Shown here piece by piece: positions 6,893 to 13,014 of a stretch of DNA of 20,063 nt (the first letter of the stretch is position 1; each line of letters begins with the position of its first letter). The notes below the pieces were generated by a model that saw only the letters and a program-made list of their open reading frames with translations, was not told the origin of the DNA and searched no databases. Source of the stretch: a virus; the IMG/VR virus record IMGVR_UViG_3300042884_001788, positions 1 through 20,063 of that record; one strand, written 5' to 3'. A program made the position numbers and the translations under genes.

Positions 6893-7309
6893 ATGAAGAT
6901 TCAAACATATCATAGATCCAGCAAAACCATCACCGCTCCTGAGTGCAGCTCCAATCTGAAGCTCGTTTTCAGATGCTGGGTCTGTAAGGCTATAGGCTGT
7001 GACGACGAGCTTGTCGATTTTTACTGTGGCCCCAGTGAAGACGGTGATTTCGTAGCCCTGTGGCTTGTAAGTAATTTCGACCCACCGGAAAGCCTAGTTC
7101 CTCAAGCTGTCGCTTGGACACGAAATGGAAACCTCCCGGCCTACCACTGGGCTCAGCTGTTAAAAGGGTACTGGTCTGCAGAAAGAGATCACAATGATTG
7201 TGAGGAACCAAACTGCTCCAAGGTCGAACATATAGAAGGTTCGCTCATGAGCCCTGACGAGGTCGAGCAGGTTGCATTATCGGTTTGGCCGGACTTGAAG
7301 CACCTATGA
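6893..7309 (+). CDS. Unknown protein, lone plus-strand passenger
   Basis: This 138-residue product is not recognised. It starts at ATG 6893 (MKIQTYHRSSKTI). It has six cysteines, including CWVCKAIGC and a later CEEPNCSK, so metal binding is possible but no classic zinc finger is present. The acidic and tryptophan-rich middle (DFVALWLVSNFDPPE, RNGNLPAYHWAQLLKGYW) suggests a small soluble domain. There is no signal peptide. It is the only plus-strand gene within the head-tail block, and its base composition looks less GC-rich than its neighbours. Its stop is only 3 bp from the stop of the convergent gp10-like gene. It splits the tail completion and tail terminator genes, which are normally adjacent, so it is likely an acquired passenger. 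Confidence 0.7.
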   Translation: MKIQTYHRSSKTITAPECSSNLKLVFRCWVCKAIGCDDELVDFYCGPSEDGDFVALWLVSNFDPPESLVPQAVAWTRNGNLPAYHWAQLLKGYWSAERDHNDCEEPNCSKVEHIEGSLMSPDEVEQVALSVWPDLKHL

Positions 7310-7312
7310 TAT

Positions 7313-8101
7313 TTAGACCGCCTGCCTGCGGAGTCCCAGCTGTGCCCGCTGCTGAACCGCCCGCAGCGACGTGGCCAGAGCCAGACGCAGTCGCCCGGCT
7401 GCCGCATTGAGCGCCATCCTGATCCCGGAGGCTGTCGCCATTTCCTCCATGTAGTCCAGACGGCTCACTAGAGTCACCGCGGGGCGGTCGCCTGTCTTCA
7501 CCCTCGCTGTGCCTGGTGCCTGCCGGTGCCGGGTCGCCCACTGCGCAGCGTTCCGCACCCGCCCGCCGATTGCCTTCGCCGCATTGATCCACACCCCCTT
7601 GGCAAAGCCCACCCGGCGCTGGATCCTCGCGGTATAGGTCTCCAGTGCCCGGCGGCTGGTGACGACCTGTGCGGGCCGGCTGCGCTTCACCTTTCCATTC
7701 TGCCGGCTGGTGCGGTGGCGGTCCGGCTCCAGTCGCCCCACGGGGAGGTCCGCCCATGCCGAGGACGATCCGGCCAGTGCCTTCCGGGCGCGGGCAAAGC
7801 GGCGGTTCTGCACGTGTGCCCAGAATCTGTCGGCTGACTGCGGATCGGTGCGCTGGAGCTGCTCGTATGCCTGATCGGGAGTCGCGAAGACCTTCCCAAT
7901 GTCCTTCGCCACGGCTCCTTCGCCCGCCTTCCTTGCACGGGCGGAAAACCCGAACGGCCGGGTGGTGCGTGCCAGTTCCACAGCCAGTCCGCGTGCTTCC
8001 TGCTTCACGAGAGAGAGCATGGTGCGCCCGATGCGCTGCGGGAACCGGGCCAGCAGAGCGATCACCTCGGCATCCCCCTTGAGCCGTGTCCGGAAGGTCA
8101 T
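7313..8101 (-). CDS. gp10/Z-like tail completion or head-tail connector protein
   Basis: This product of 262 residues starts at ATG 8101, which overlaps the adaptor stop as ATGA, so translation is probably coupled. The N-terminal part (MTFRTRLKGDAEVIALLARF then MLSLVKQEARGLAVELAR) follows the usual plan of HK97 gp10-like and lambda Z-like proteins: a strand, a helix about keeping residues apart, then basic helices. The rest is very Arg/Lys/Ala-rich, long for the family, with GFAKGVWINAAKAIGGRVRNA and a C-terminal helix. It would act at the tail end that meets the head. The C terminus lies 3 bp from a convergent passenger and could have been altered by that insertion. Confidence 0.6.
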   Translation of the reverse strand: MTFRTRLKGDAEVIALLARFPQRIGRTMLSLVKQEARGLAVELARTTRPFGFSARARKAGEGAVAKDIGKVFATPDQAYEQLQRTDPQSADRFWAHVQNRRFARARKALAGSSSAWADLPVGRLEPDRHRTSRQNGKVKRSRPAQVVTSRRALETYTARIQRRVGFAKGVWINAAKAIGGRVRNAAQWATRHRQAPGTARVKTGDRPAVTLVSRLDYMEEMATASGIRMALNAAAGRLRLALATSLRAVQQRAQLGLRRQAV

Positions 8102-8409
8102 TCGTCCGGAGTGGTGAGCACGAGCGTGAGGAGCGGCGAGCGCGGGTGGCTGCTCACCCGGCTGATGCGGTAGACTTCTCCGTCCACCGTGATCCGCTGC
8201 CCGTACTGGGGGACGGGTCCGGAGAAAGCAGTGCGTGGCACCCTGATGGTGAGATCTGGGGACTCCACGTAGCCGCCGACGGCGATGCCGCTCTCGGTAC
8301 CGATACGGCTGGCCAGCACGATCAGGTCGGTATTCTGCCAGCGGGCCGGGACGCCATGCTCGCTCAGCAGTTCGGCAAGGTCGGCGAGGATTTCTGATTC
8401 AGGACTCAT
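8098..8409 (-). CDS. Head-tail adaptor/stopper protein (probable)
   Basis: This product of 103 residues starts at ATG 8409. It begins with a helix (ESEILADLAELLSEHG), then beta strands, with PQYGQRITVDGEVYRISRVS and SPLLTLVLTTPDE. The phrase on a value set by the user-like strand pair VDGEVYRI is typical of small head-completion proteins of the FII/gp16 kind, which sit below the portal and bind the tail. It is followed by the gp10-like gene with a four-base overlap and preceded by a terminator-like hairpin and a TTGAC box, so it may start a new expression unit for the connector and tail genes. Confidence 0.6.
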   Translation of the reverse strand: MSPESEILADLAELLSEHGVPARWQNTDLIVLASRIGTESGIAVGGYVESPDLTIRVPRTAFSGPVPQYGQRITVDGEVYRISRVSSHPRSPLLTLVLTTPDE

Positions 8410-8423
8410 GCCGGGCTTCCCGT

Positions 8424-8428
8424 GTCAA
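8424..8428 (-). promoter_or_regulatory. TTGAC box of head-tail adaptor gene
   Basis: TTGACACGGG begins 19 nt before the ATG and is followed by AAGCCCGGC, so CGGG and CCCG can pair. It sits right after a terminator-like hairpin. Confidence 0.6.
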
Positions 8429-8461
8429 AGAAGCACCCCCTCCCGGTTTCCCGGAAGGGGG
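8427..8461 (-). terminator. Rho-independent terminator-like hairpin
   Basis: On the minus strand CCCCCTTCCGG, a GAAA loop and CCGGGAGGGGG form an 11-bp stem with one T-G pair, followed by TGCTTCTTT. The tail is only partly T-rich, so termination may be incomplete. It would separate capsid genes from the connector genes. The hairpin itself is 8436-8461. Confidence 0.6.
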
Positions 8462-8517
8462 CTGGTTTCCTCACACCACCCCCGTGCCACTCACACGGGG
8501 AAGTCTTTTTCCTGCGC

Positions 8518-9033
8518 TCACGAGTACTCGCCGGCCACGAGATTGACCCGGCAGGCCGCAGTTCCGTCCACCTCGATGAGCCCCGGACCCTCGTTCACCA
8601 CGAAGACAGTCGGCGCATTGACCTCCTTGGTCGCCGCCCCCACGGGAATCTGGGCAGCGGAACTCATGAGGTGGACAGTGTCGCCCGGAGCCAGCGCAAG
8701 GCCCGTGTTGGCCGTGAGCGTGATCGTTCCGGCACCCGCATTGACCGAGGCGACCACGGCACGGACACCCGTTCCGGTCACAAGGGAGAAGAGCACGAGA
8801 ACATCTCCCGCAGCGGCTCCCGGGTAGGGTGGCGCATTGACGACAGTCTGGTTGGCGGCTCCCGCGGCGGTGACCGTGGTGGAACGGACCGGAGCCCGGA
8901 AGATCAGCAGCGAGGCCGCCTTGTCGGAGGTGGCGCTCGCGTACTGGACCCGGATGCGGTCGCGTCCACCGGCGGGAACGACGGCGTGGCTGAGCGTGGT
9001 GCCGGCATTGCCGGTGAAGCTGAATGGAGTCAT
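8518..9033 (-). CDS. Capsid-associated structural protein (decoration candidate)
   Basis: This product of 171 residues starts at ATG 9033, 9 bp after the capsid stop. It is rich in Ala, Gly, Val and Thr with repeated beta-strand patterns (FSFTGNAGTTLSHAVVPAGG, GAGTITLTANTGLALAPGD, PTVFVVNEGPGLIEVDGTA), and has one cysteine and no long helices. Such composition and place fit a protein that binds the outside of the shell, like a decoration or head fibre protein. Lambda places its decoration gene D before the capsid gene, so the order differs. I recognise no family. A terminator-like hairpin lies about 60 bp downstream, so its transcript probably ends with the capsid genes. Confidence 0.6.
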   Translation of the reverse strand: MTPFSFTGNAGTTLSHAVVPAGGRDRIRVQYASATSDKAASLLIFRAPVRSTTVTAAGAANQTVVNAPPYPGAAAGDVLVLFSLVTGTGVRAVVASVNAGAGTITLTANTGLALAPGDTVHLMSSAAQIPVGAATKEVNAPTVFVVNEGPGLIEVDGTAACRVNLVAGEYS

Positions 9034-9042
9034 GGTCGTGGA

Positions 9043-9939
9043 TCAGGGTTTGACGATGCGCTTGAGGGCGTCGGACTTGGCGGCGGTGAACCCGTAGAGG
9101 CACTCCACGGTCACGTAGACCCGGTTGGAGCGGGTGTCGGTGAAACGCAGGTAGCCGAAGGTCATGCCGGTCTGCGGGTCGGTGACGGCTCCGGCCTGCT
9201 GGTACTCGGCGACCGGCTGCAGGTAGCGCATCGCCACGGCCACGGCACTGGGATGGACGGCGAACCCGACGAGCTTCTCGGCGTGGTCCGGCGGGATGAC
9301 GACCGTTTCGAAGAGGTCGAACCCGGCCAGACGGCGGATGACGGCATCGGTGACGCCCGGAGCGCTCAGGTTGAGGTTGAAGCTGCGGGCCACGACGTCG
9401 TCTGCGAGCAGGTTTGTGTAGTACCCGGCATCGAGGATGAGCGATCGGGGGGAAGCGGGCATCTTTGCGTTGCCGCAGGTTTCCCGCAGATTGAGCACCT
9501 TCTTGTAGTCGAAGTTCGAGGCGGCGAGTGCCGGGATGCCCGGAGTGCCGAAGTTGGCCGCGGTGACCGTCGTCATGATGTCCAGAAGGACGTCCTGGGC
9601 TAGCTGCTGGGCGGCGGTTTCCACGAGGACGTCGAGGGCGTCCATGGCGGTTTCCGATGCCTCTCGGGCCGTGATGTGGACGGTCTTGAACTTGTGGCGG
9701 GTGAGCGTGACTGGGACCGTGGTGATGGTCGAGTCGGCATTGGCCGTGTAGTCGCCCGCGAAGTCGCCCGAGCCGGAGGGTGCTCCCACGAGGGGAACGC
9801 GCACGGTGTCGCCGCGGTCAGCCTGCTGCGGACCGAAGTTCGTGGAGAAGGCGGTGACGGGCAGCAGGTTTGCCATGAAGGGCATGAGGGCGCGCTGGGC
9901 GACCCTGATGTCCTTGAGATTGGTCAGCGTGTTGGGCAT
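9043..9939 (-). CDS. Major capsid protein
   Basis: This product of 298 residues starts at ATG 9939, 6 bp after the protease/scaffold stop. The sequence follows the plan of capsid proteins of the HK97 fold: an N-terminal helix (TNLKDIRVAQRALMPFMANL), VTAFSTNFGPQQADRGDTVRVPL at the start of the core, a long helix around DALDVLVETAAQQLAQDVLLDIM, then a beta domain with SLILDAGYYTNLLAD and a C-terminal part with GFAVHPSAVAVAMRYLQPV. It lacks an obvious long N-terminal scaffold domain, in agreement with a separate scaffold encoded by the gene before it. The protein forms the icosahedral shell. The start is supported by spacing, although the TTGAC box at 19-22 nt is missing here. Confidence 0.85.
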   Translation of the reverse strand: MPNTLTNLKDIRVAQRALMPFMANLLPVTAFSTNFGPQQADRGDTVRVPLVGAPSGSGDFAGDYTANADSTITTVPVTLTRHKFKTVHITAREASETAMDALDVLVETAAQQLAQDVLLDIMTTVTAANFGTPGIPALAASNFDYKKVLNLRETCGNAKMPASPRSLILDAGYYTNLLADDVVARSFNLNLSAPGVTDAVIRRLAGFDLFETVVIPPDHAEKLVGFAVHPSAVAVAMRYLQPVAEYQQAGAVTDPQTGMTFGYLRFTDTRSNRVYVTVECLYGFTAAKSDALKRIVKP

Positions 9940-9945
9940 GGGAGG

Positions 9946-10398
9946 TCAGGCCTGGTTGCTGAGGAGGGCGGCCTGCTGGGCCGGAGTCAGGCTGCGCCAG
10001 AAGGCGGTCTGGGCAGCTGGGTCGGTGATGGCGGCGAACTGGGCGCGGAGTTCGGCGTTCTGGGTTCCTTCGCCCGCGGGGGTGATGCGGGCCGGGTCCT
10101 GCGTGCCGGTGGAGGCAGCGATGCGGGCGGCTTCGGTGCGCACGCGGGTGTCGAAGTCGGTCTGGGACGCTTCGAGAGCGGTGATGCGGTCGCGGAGGGA
10201 ATTTGCTTCCGCACGGGCGGCATCGCGTTCACCGCGCAGGGTGGAGACGTCGGCAGTGGCGAGGGCAAGTTCCCCGCGGAGGGTGTCGGCAGTGACGGCG
10301 GATTCCGCGAGGAGGTCGCCCTGCGCCGTGTGATCCCGCTGGAGAGCTTCAAGCGCGGTGCGGGCCTCCGCGAGCTGGTCTTCGAGTGTGGTACTCAT
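9946..10398 (-). CDS. Nested in-frame scaffold protein (Nu3-like)
   Basis: This product of 150 residues begins at the in-frame ATG 10398 (MSTTLEDQLAEARTALEALQ) and ends with the protease stop. The ATG is preceded 20 nt upstream by TTGACACGGG, the same box found before other phage genes, although here it sits in the middle of the protease reading frame. The sequence is a long coiled coil (RTALEALQRDHTAQGDLL, TLRGERDAARAEANSLRD) and then a proline- and alanine-rich tail that ends in a helix (TDPAAQTAFWRSLTPAQQAA). Lambda Nu3 is made in exactly this way from the end of gene C. It would guide capsid assembly and leave the mature head. Inferred, not shown by experiment. Confidence 0.7.
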   Translation of the reverse strand: MSTTLEDQLAEARTALEALQRDHTAQGDLLAESAVTADTLRGELALATADVSTLRGERDAARAEANSLRDRITALEASQTDFDTRVRTEAARIAASTGTQDPARITPAGEGTQNAELRAQFAAITDPAAQTAFWRSLTPAQQAALLSNQA

Positions 10399-11220
10399 GG
10401 CCCGGGAACCCGTGTCAACTGCGGCGTGGTAGACGCGGAGCCTGCGCATGGCTTCGGCGCGGTCGGGCACCATGCCGGCGAGATTGACCCGCTGTGCCTG
10501 CCTGCCGCTGAAGGTCTGTCCCTCCATGGCCTCGGCTGGAATGGCACGGCCCCGGGAGAGGACGGCTGCGTGGAACTCGCGTGCCGTATCGTCAAGGTTG
10601 GCAAGGATGAGTCCCCGCTGGTCGTCGGTGAGGGGAGTGCCCGGTGCCCCCATGGCCTTGTACTTGCCGACCGAGAACACCTCGATCTTCAGGCCCGCTG
10701 CTTCCATGGCCGCGGAATCATCAAGGACGGCTTGAACAACGCCGATGGATCCGACCTGAGCCGATGGAGTGGCGTAGATGGCGCGGGCCTGACTGGCGAT
10801 CCAGTAGGCGGCAGATGCCATGAGGCCGGAGGAGAACGCATAGACCGGCTTGATGGCATCGAGAGAACGGACGGCTGCGGCCAGTTCCGGAGTGCCAGCC
10901 ACGGTGCCGCCCGGAGAATCGATGTCCAGGAAGACAGCCCGGATGTCATCGCGCCCGCCTGCTTCGCTGACCGCCGCTGCGATCTCACCCGAATCGACCG
11001 CCCCCATGATGGCACGGGCAAACAGGTCCGGCTTGCGCATGATGGGGCCATTGATGGCGATCACCCCGATGCCGTTCTCGACGGACAGCTGCTGGCTCGG
11101 GGAAGACCCTGCCGGTAGTCTGCCCGGTCGGCTCTGGAAGAGGCGGACAGTGGCGGCGAGCGACTGGAGCGCTTCGGGCTGGATCAGCCATTCACGGCTC
11201 TGGAGAAGGAGCGGGTTCAC
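9946..11220 (-). CDS. Prohead protease, S49 family, with C-terminal scaffold domain
   Basis: The product has 424 residues and starts at GTG 11220, 19 nt after a TTGAC box. The protease part has DSPGGTVAG at 101-109 and the nucleophile region SGLMASAAYWIA with Ser136. It also has GKYKAMG around 185-191, where Lys186 or Lys188 would be the general base, and VGSIGVV in between. These are features of SppA-type S49 peptidases, such as lambda protein C. From residue 275 the protein is a helical, Glu/Ala/Arg-rich scaffold-like domain. This matches the lambda C/Nu3 arrangement, in which the protease carries the scaffold at its C terminus and degrades it during maturation. The original portal 3' end overlapped this start. 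Confidence 0.9.
   Translation of the reverse strand: MNPLLLQSREWLIQPEALQSLAATVRLFQSRPGRLPAGSSPSQQLSVENGIGVIAINGPIMRKPDLFARAIMGAVDSGEIAAAVSEAGGRDDIRAVFLDIDSPGGTVAGTPELAAAVRSLDAIKPVYAFSSGLMASAAYWIASQARAIYATPSAQVGSIGVVQAVLDDSAAMEAAGLKIEVFSVGKYKAMGAPGTPLTDDQRGLILANLDDTAREFHAAVLSRGRAIPAEAMEGQTFSGRQAQRVNLAGMVPDRAEAMRRLRVYHAAVDTGSRAMSTTLEDQLAEARTALEALQRDHTAQGDLLAESAVTADTLRGELALATADVSTLRGERDAARAEANSLRDRITALEASQTDFDTRVRTEAARIAASTGTQDPARITPAGEGTQNAELRAQFAAITDPAAQTAFWRSLTPAQQAALLSNQA
10414..10418 (-). promoter_or_regulatory. TTGAC box of nested scaffold
   Basis: TTGACACGGG begins 20 nt before the internal ATG 10398 and is followed by TTCCCGGGCC, which can pair. In the protease frame it reads V-D-T-G-S-R. 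Confidence 0.65.
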
Positions 11221-11234
11221 GTCCCGGCCGGGGT

Positions 11235-11239
11235 GTCAA
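11235..11239 (-). promoter_or_regulatory. TTGAC box of prohead protease gene
   Basis: TTGACAC begins 19 nt before the GTG at 11220 and is followed by CCCGGCCGGGAC, a perfect 10-bp palindrome CCCGGCCGGG. It lies inside the leftover portal 3' end. Confidence 0.6.
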
Positions 11240-11243
11240 CGCA

Positions 11244-11260
11244 GCCGGCTTCCAGAGCAT
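11244..11260. repeat. 17-bp direct repeat, copy 1
   Basis: GCCGGCTTCCAGAGCAT is identical to 13066-13082. It encodes MLWKP on the minus strand in the leftover portal tail. The two copies flank the FGE-fold gene. Confidence 0.85.
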
Positions 11261-11267
11261 ACAGCGA

Positions 11268-12956
11268 TCAGCGCCGGGTAACTCTCAGTCTTACGAACCG
11301 ACGCTCAATCGCCGAGCTGGCTGGAGTTGTCACCAGCACCCTCTGGCGAACACCATCGTCGCTGATGATGGTTTCGGCGGTTCCGCCTGTCTGCTGCCAT
11401 GGACCTGATGGGCTTGCGGCGAACTCGCGGACGAAAGTCAGCTCTGACGCCGCCGACTTGGATCTCCAGTAACGGTACTCGAGCACGCTGCCGTTCTTCA
11501 CAATCTCGGCCTGACCCTCTGTAGGACGATTCGGGTCGGTACCAAAGGCAAACTCTACCATGTTGACCTGGTCGTCTCCGTCAGGATCCGAGGAGTCGCT
11601 GCCAGCACCGGAATTCGCTATGGAACCAAAATTCATGAGTCGCCACTTTTCGCTCTCTGTTGGTATCTTTCCCTGAAGCTGGATGGTCAGCTGTTGTGTG
11701 ACTGGCGCAGCGGATTGAAGAACCATGCTGGCGGCACGCAACCCTCCTGCGGATGGATTGAACCGTAGTTCCATTTGGGCTTCGGATCCTGATTCGATGG
11801 TCTCTGGCAATCCTGTGACAATCTCGAAATCCGAGGCCATCGGACCTTGTATGGCGGTCGTGACTCCACGCAGAGCATCAAGACCTGGATTCCGGATTGT
11901 AATGCGCCTGGTTGGCTGCTCACTTAGGAAAATCGGGAGCGACCCTCCATCAGTCACCTCGGTTCCGTTGTCCAAAACAACAACCATTACTGGTGAAGGA
12001 GCACCGGCTACCCGGAATCCTATCAACTGATAATCGCCGTACTGAAGTGGGCCACCCCAAGAAGAGATAAGGTGCCCCGAACCACCGCCTAGCACGTACG
12101 CCCAATGCCCTCCTCGGAGGGAACGAGAACCATCAATTCCGACCCACTCAGCCACGTTTCCGGCCATGTCATTCATACCATAATAGCTCCTAGATGCTTC
12201 GCCGTATGCTCCCACATCGGTTAATCGGCCCAGCAACCCATTCTCATCTTGTGCATAGTTTCCATCGAAGAAGTTTACCCCTCCTGGCTGCGTGAAGCTG
12301 TTGCCCGGAACTGAGTTGCTGCGGTTCGCATGGAGCCAATAGCCGCCCGATCCTCCGAACTGCGTCGGATCGAAGTATGCGGCTTTGGACCATTCGTCTT
12401 CCGAGGGAATCCACACTGTAGCACCCACTCGCTTTGGAATAAGTGGCGGGGATATGCCCGATCCTGGCGCTGGCATGGTAACGCCGCCTAGCGAATATGC
12501 GCCAATTTCTACCGACTGCATCCCAGCATCACCTGTTTTCTGACCGTTGTGGAGCCAATTGCAGAATCTGGCAGCATCATAGATGCTGACAAATGTCACC
12601 GGAATTTTCCCATTTCCGATTACCGAGTACTCGTACCTTTCGGCAAGCTGCTTTCGCGCAATCCCACCGCCACCCCCGCTATGGTTGATGCCCTCGTCGT
12701 AAAGTCCAAACCTATCATCAATCGAAGCCGTTGCATTCAGAAATTCAACGTATTGTGAAATAGTGATCTCGTTTCTCGACATCTGATAGGTGTACGCAAC
12801 AGATCCACCCGGAGTCCCGCCGCTTCCATCCATTGAGTTCGCGGGACTCCTCGCTGGGTTGCCCGGATTGCCTATCGTCACCCAGTCGATTGCAACCGTG
12901 GCCCCAGCTGAAACCGACAGCAGCGACAGGATGAACGGAATGATGACTCGCCTCAT
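11268..12956 (-). CDS. Secreted FGE/SUMF1-fold protein with SPD-2-like and Verrucomicrobia-type tail
   Basis: This product of 562 residues starts at ATG 12956 with a signal peptide (RRVIIPFILSLLSVSAGA). Residues about 20-318 have the formylglycine-generating enzyme (FGE-sulfatase, C-type lectin-like) fold. Motifs are IPSEDEWSKAA at 183-193, GMNDMAGNVAEWV at 260-272 and GFRVAGA from 313. The paired cysteines used by FGE for catalysis are missing: the only cysteine is Cys132, so this is likely a binding or structural module. A choice-of-anchor/SPD-2-hydin-like beta domain follows (about 320-430). Next come WRLMNFG, a DPDGD motif at 457-461 and a last domain ending RRFVRLRVTRR. This layout is typical, from memory, of Verrucomicrobia surface proteins. 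It interrupts the portal-protease pair and looks like a host-type passenger. Confidence 0.85.
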   Translation of the reverse strand: MRRVIIPFILSLLSVSAGATVAIDWVTIGNPGNPARSPANSMDGSGGTPGGSVAYTYQMSRNEITISQYVEFLNATASIDDRFGLYDEGINHSGGGGGIARKQLAERYEYSVIGNGKIPVTFVSIYDAARFCNWLHNGQKTGDAGMQSVEIGAYSLGGVTMPAPGSGISPPLIPKRVGATVWIPSEDEWSKAAYFDPTQFGGSGGYWLHANRSNSVPGNSFTQPGGVNFFDGNYAQDENGLLGRLTDVGAYGEASRSYYGMNDMAGNVAEWVGIDGSRSLRGGHWAYVLGGGSGHLISSWGGPLQYGDYQLIGFRVAGAPSPVMVVVLDNGTEVTDGGSLPIFLSEQPTRRITIRNPGLDALRGVTTAIQGPMASDFEIVTGLPETIESGSEAQMELRFNPSAGGLRAASMVLQSAAPVTQQLTIQLQGKIPTESEKWRLMNFGSIANSGAGSDSSDPDGDDQVNMVEFAFGTDPNRPTEGQAEIVKNGSVLEYRYWRSKSAASELTFVREFAASPSGPWQQTGGTAETIISDDGVRQRVLVTTPASSAIERRFVRLRVTRR

Positions 12957-13009
12957 GTTTTTACGTTTAGAAACTTTACGAAGGCAATTTCCTCACCCGG
13001 TTCATCCGT

Positions 13010-13014
13010 GTCAA
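13010..13014 (-). promoter_or_regulatory. TTGAC box after portal, with ATG 9 nt on
   Basis: TTGACACGG here contains the portal stop codon and is followed at 9 nt by ATGAACCGGGTGAGG. The latter resembles the start of the protease gene (GTGAACCCGCTCC) but runs into a stop after eight codons. It may be the start of a protease copy left from recombination. Confidence 0.4.

Larger units (their letters stand above)
11192..11260 (-). pseudogene. Leftover 3' end of a portal gene
   Basis: On the minus strand from 11260 the sequence reads MLWKPAALTPRPGR and reaches a TGA at 11194-11192, overlapping the start of the protease gene. The first six codons match the end of the intact portal (MLWKPA). The fragment is cut off from any upstream frame by the FGE-fold gene. 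It is probably the original portal tail, stranded when the passenger entered. Confidence 0.6.

Noticed and set aside
8424-8428. TTGACA boxes as ordinary sigma-70 -35 elements of the genes they precede
   Set aside because: No TATAAT-like -10 is found at 16-18 bp, and the start codon would lie upstream of the expected transcription start.
9676-11118. A 480-codon plus-strand open frame opposite the protease
   Set aside because: It is a shadow of the S49 gene in GC-rich DNA. Its product is Gly/Arg/Asp-rich with no domain pattern, and it has no start signal. The same holds for the long plus-strand frames at 8422-9603, 13008-14096 and 15756-17099.
11235-11241. GTTGACA as an integron attC core site (GTTRRRY)
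   Set aside because: The sixth base is C, which breaks the consensus. No imperfect inverted repeat of attC type surrounds the sites, and no integrase is seen.
11268-12956. FGE-fold gene as the target of a diversity-generating retroelement
   Set aside because: No reverse transcriptase and no template/variable repeat pair is visible in the window, and the FGE part is not at the C terminus as in typical targets.
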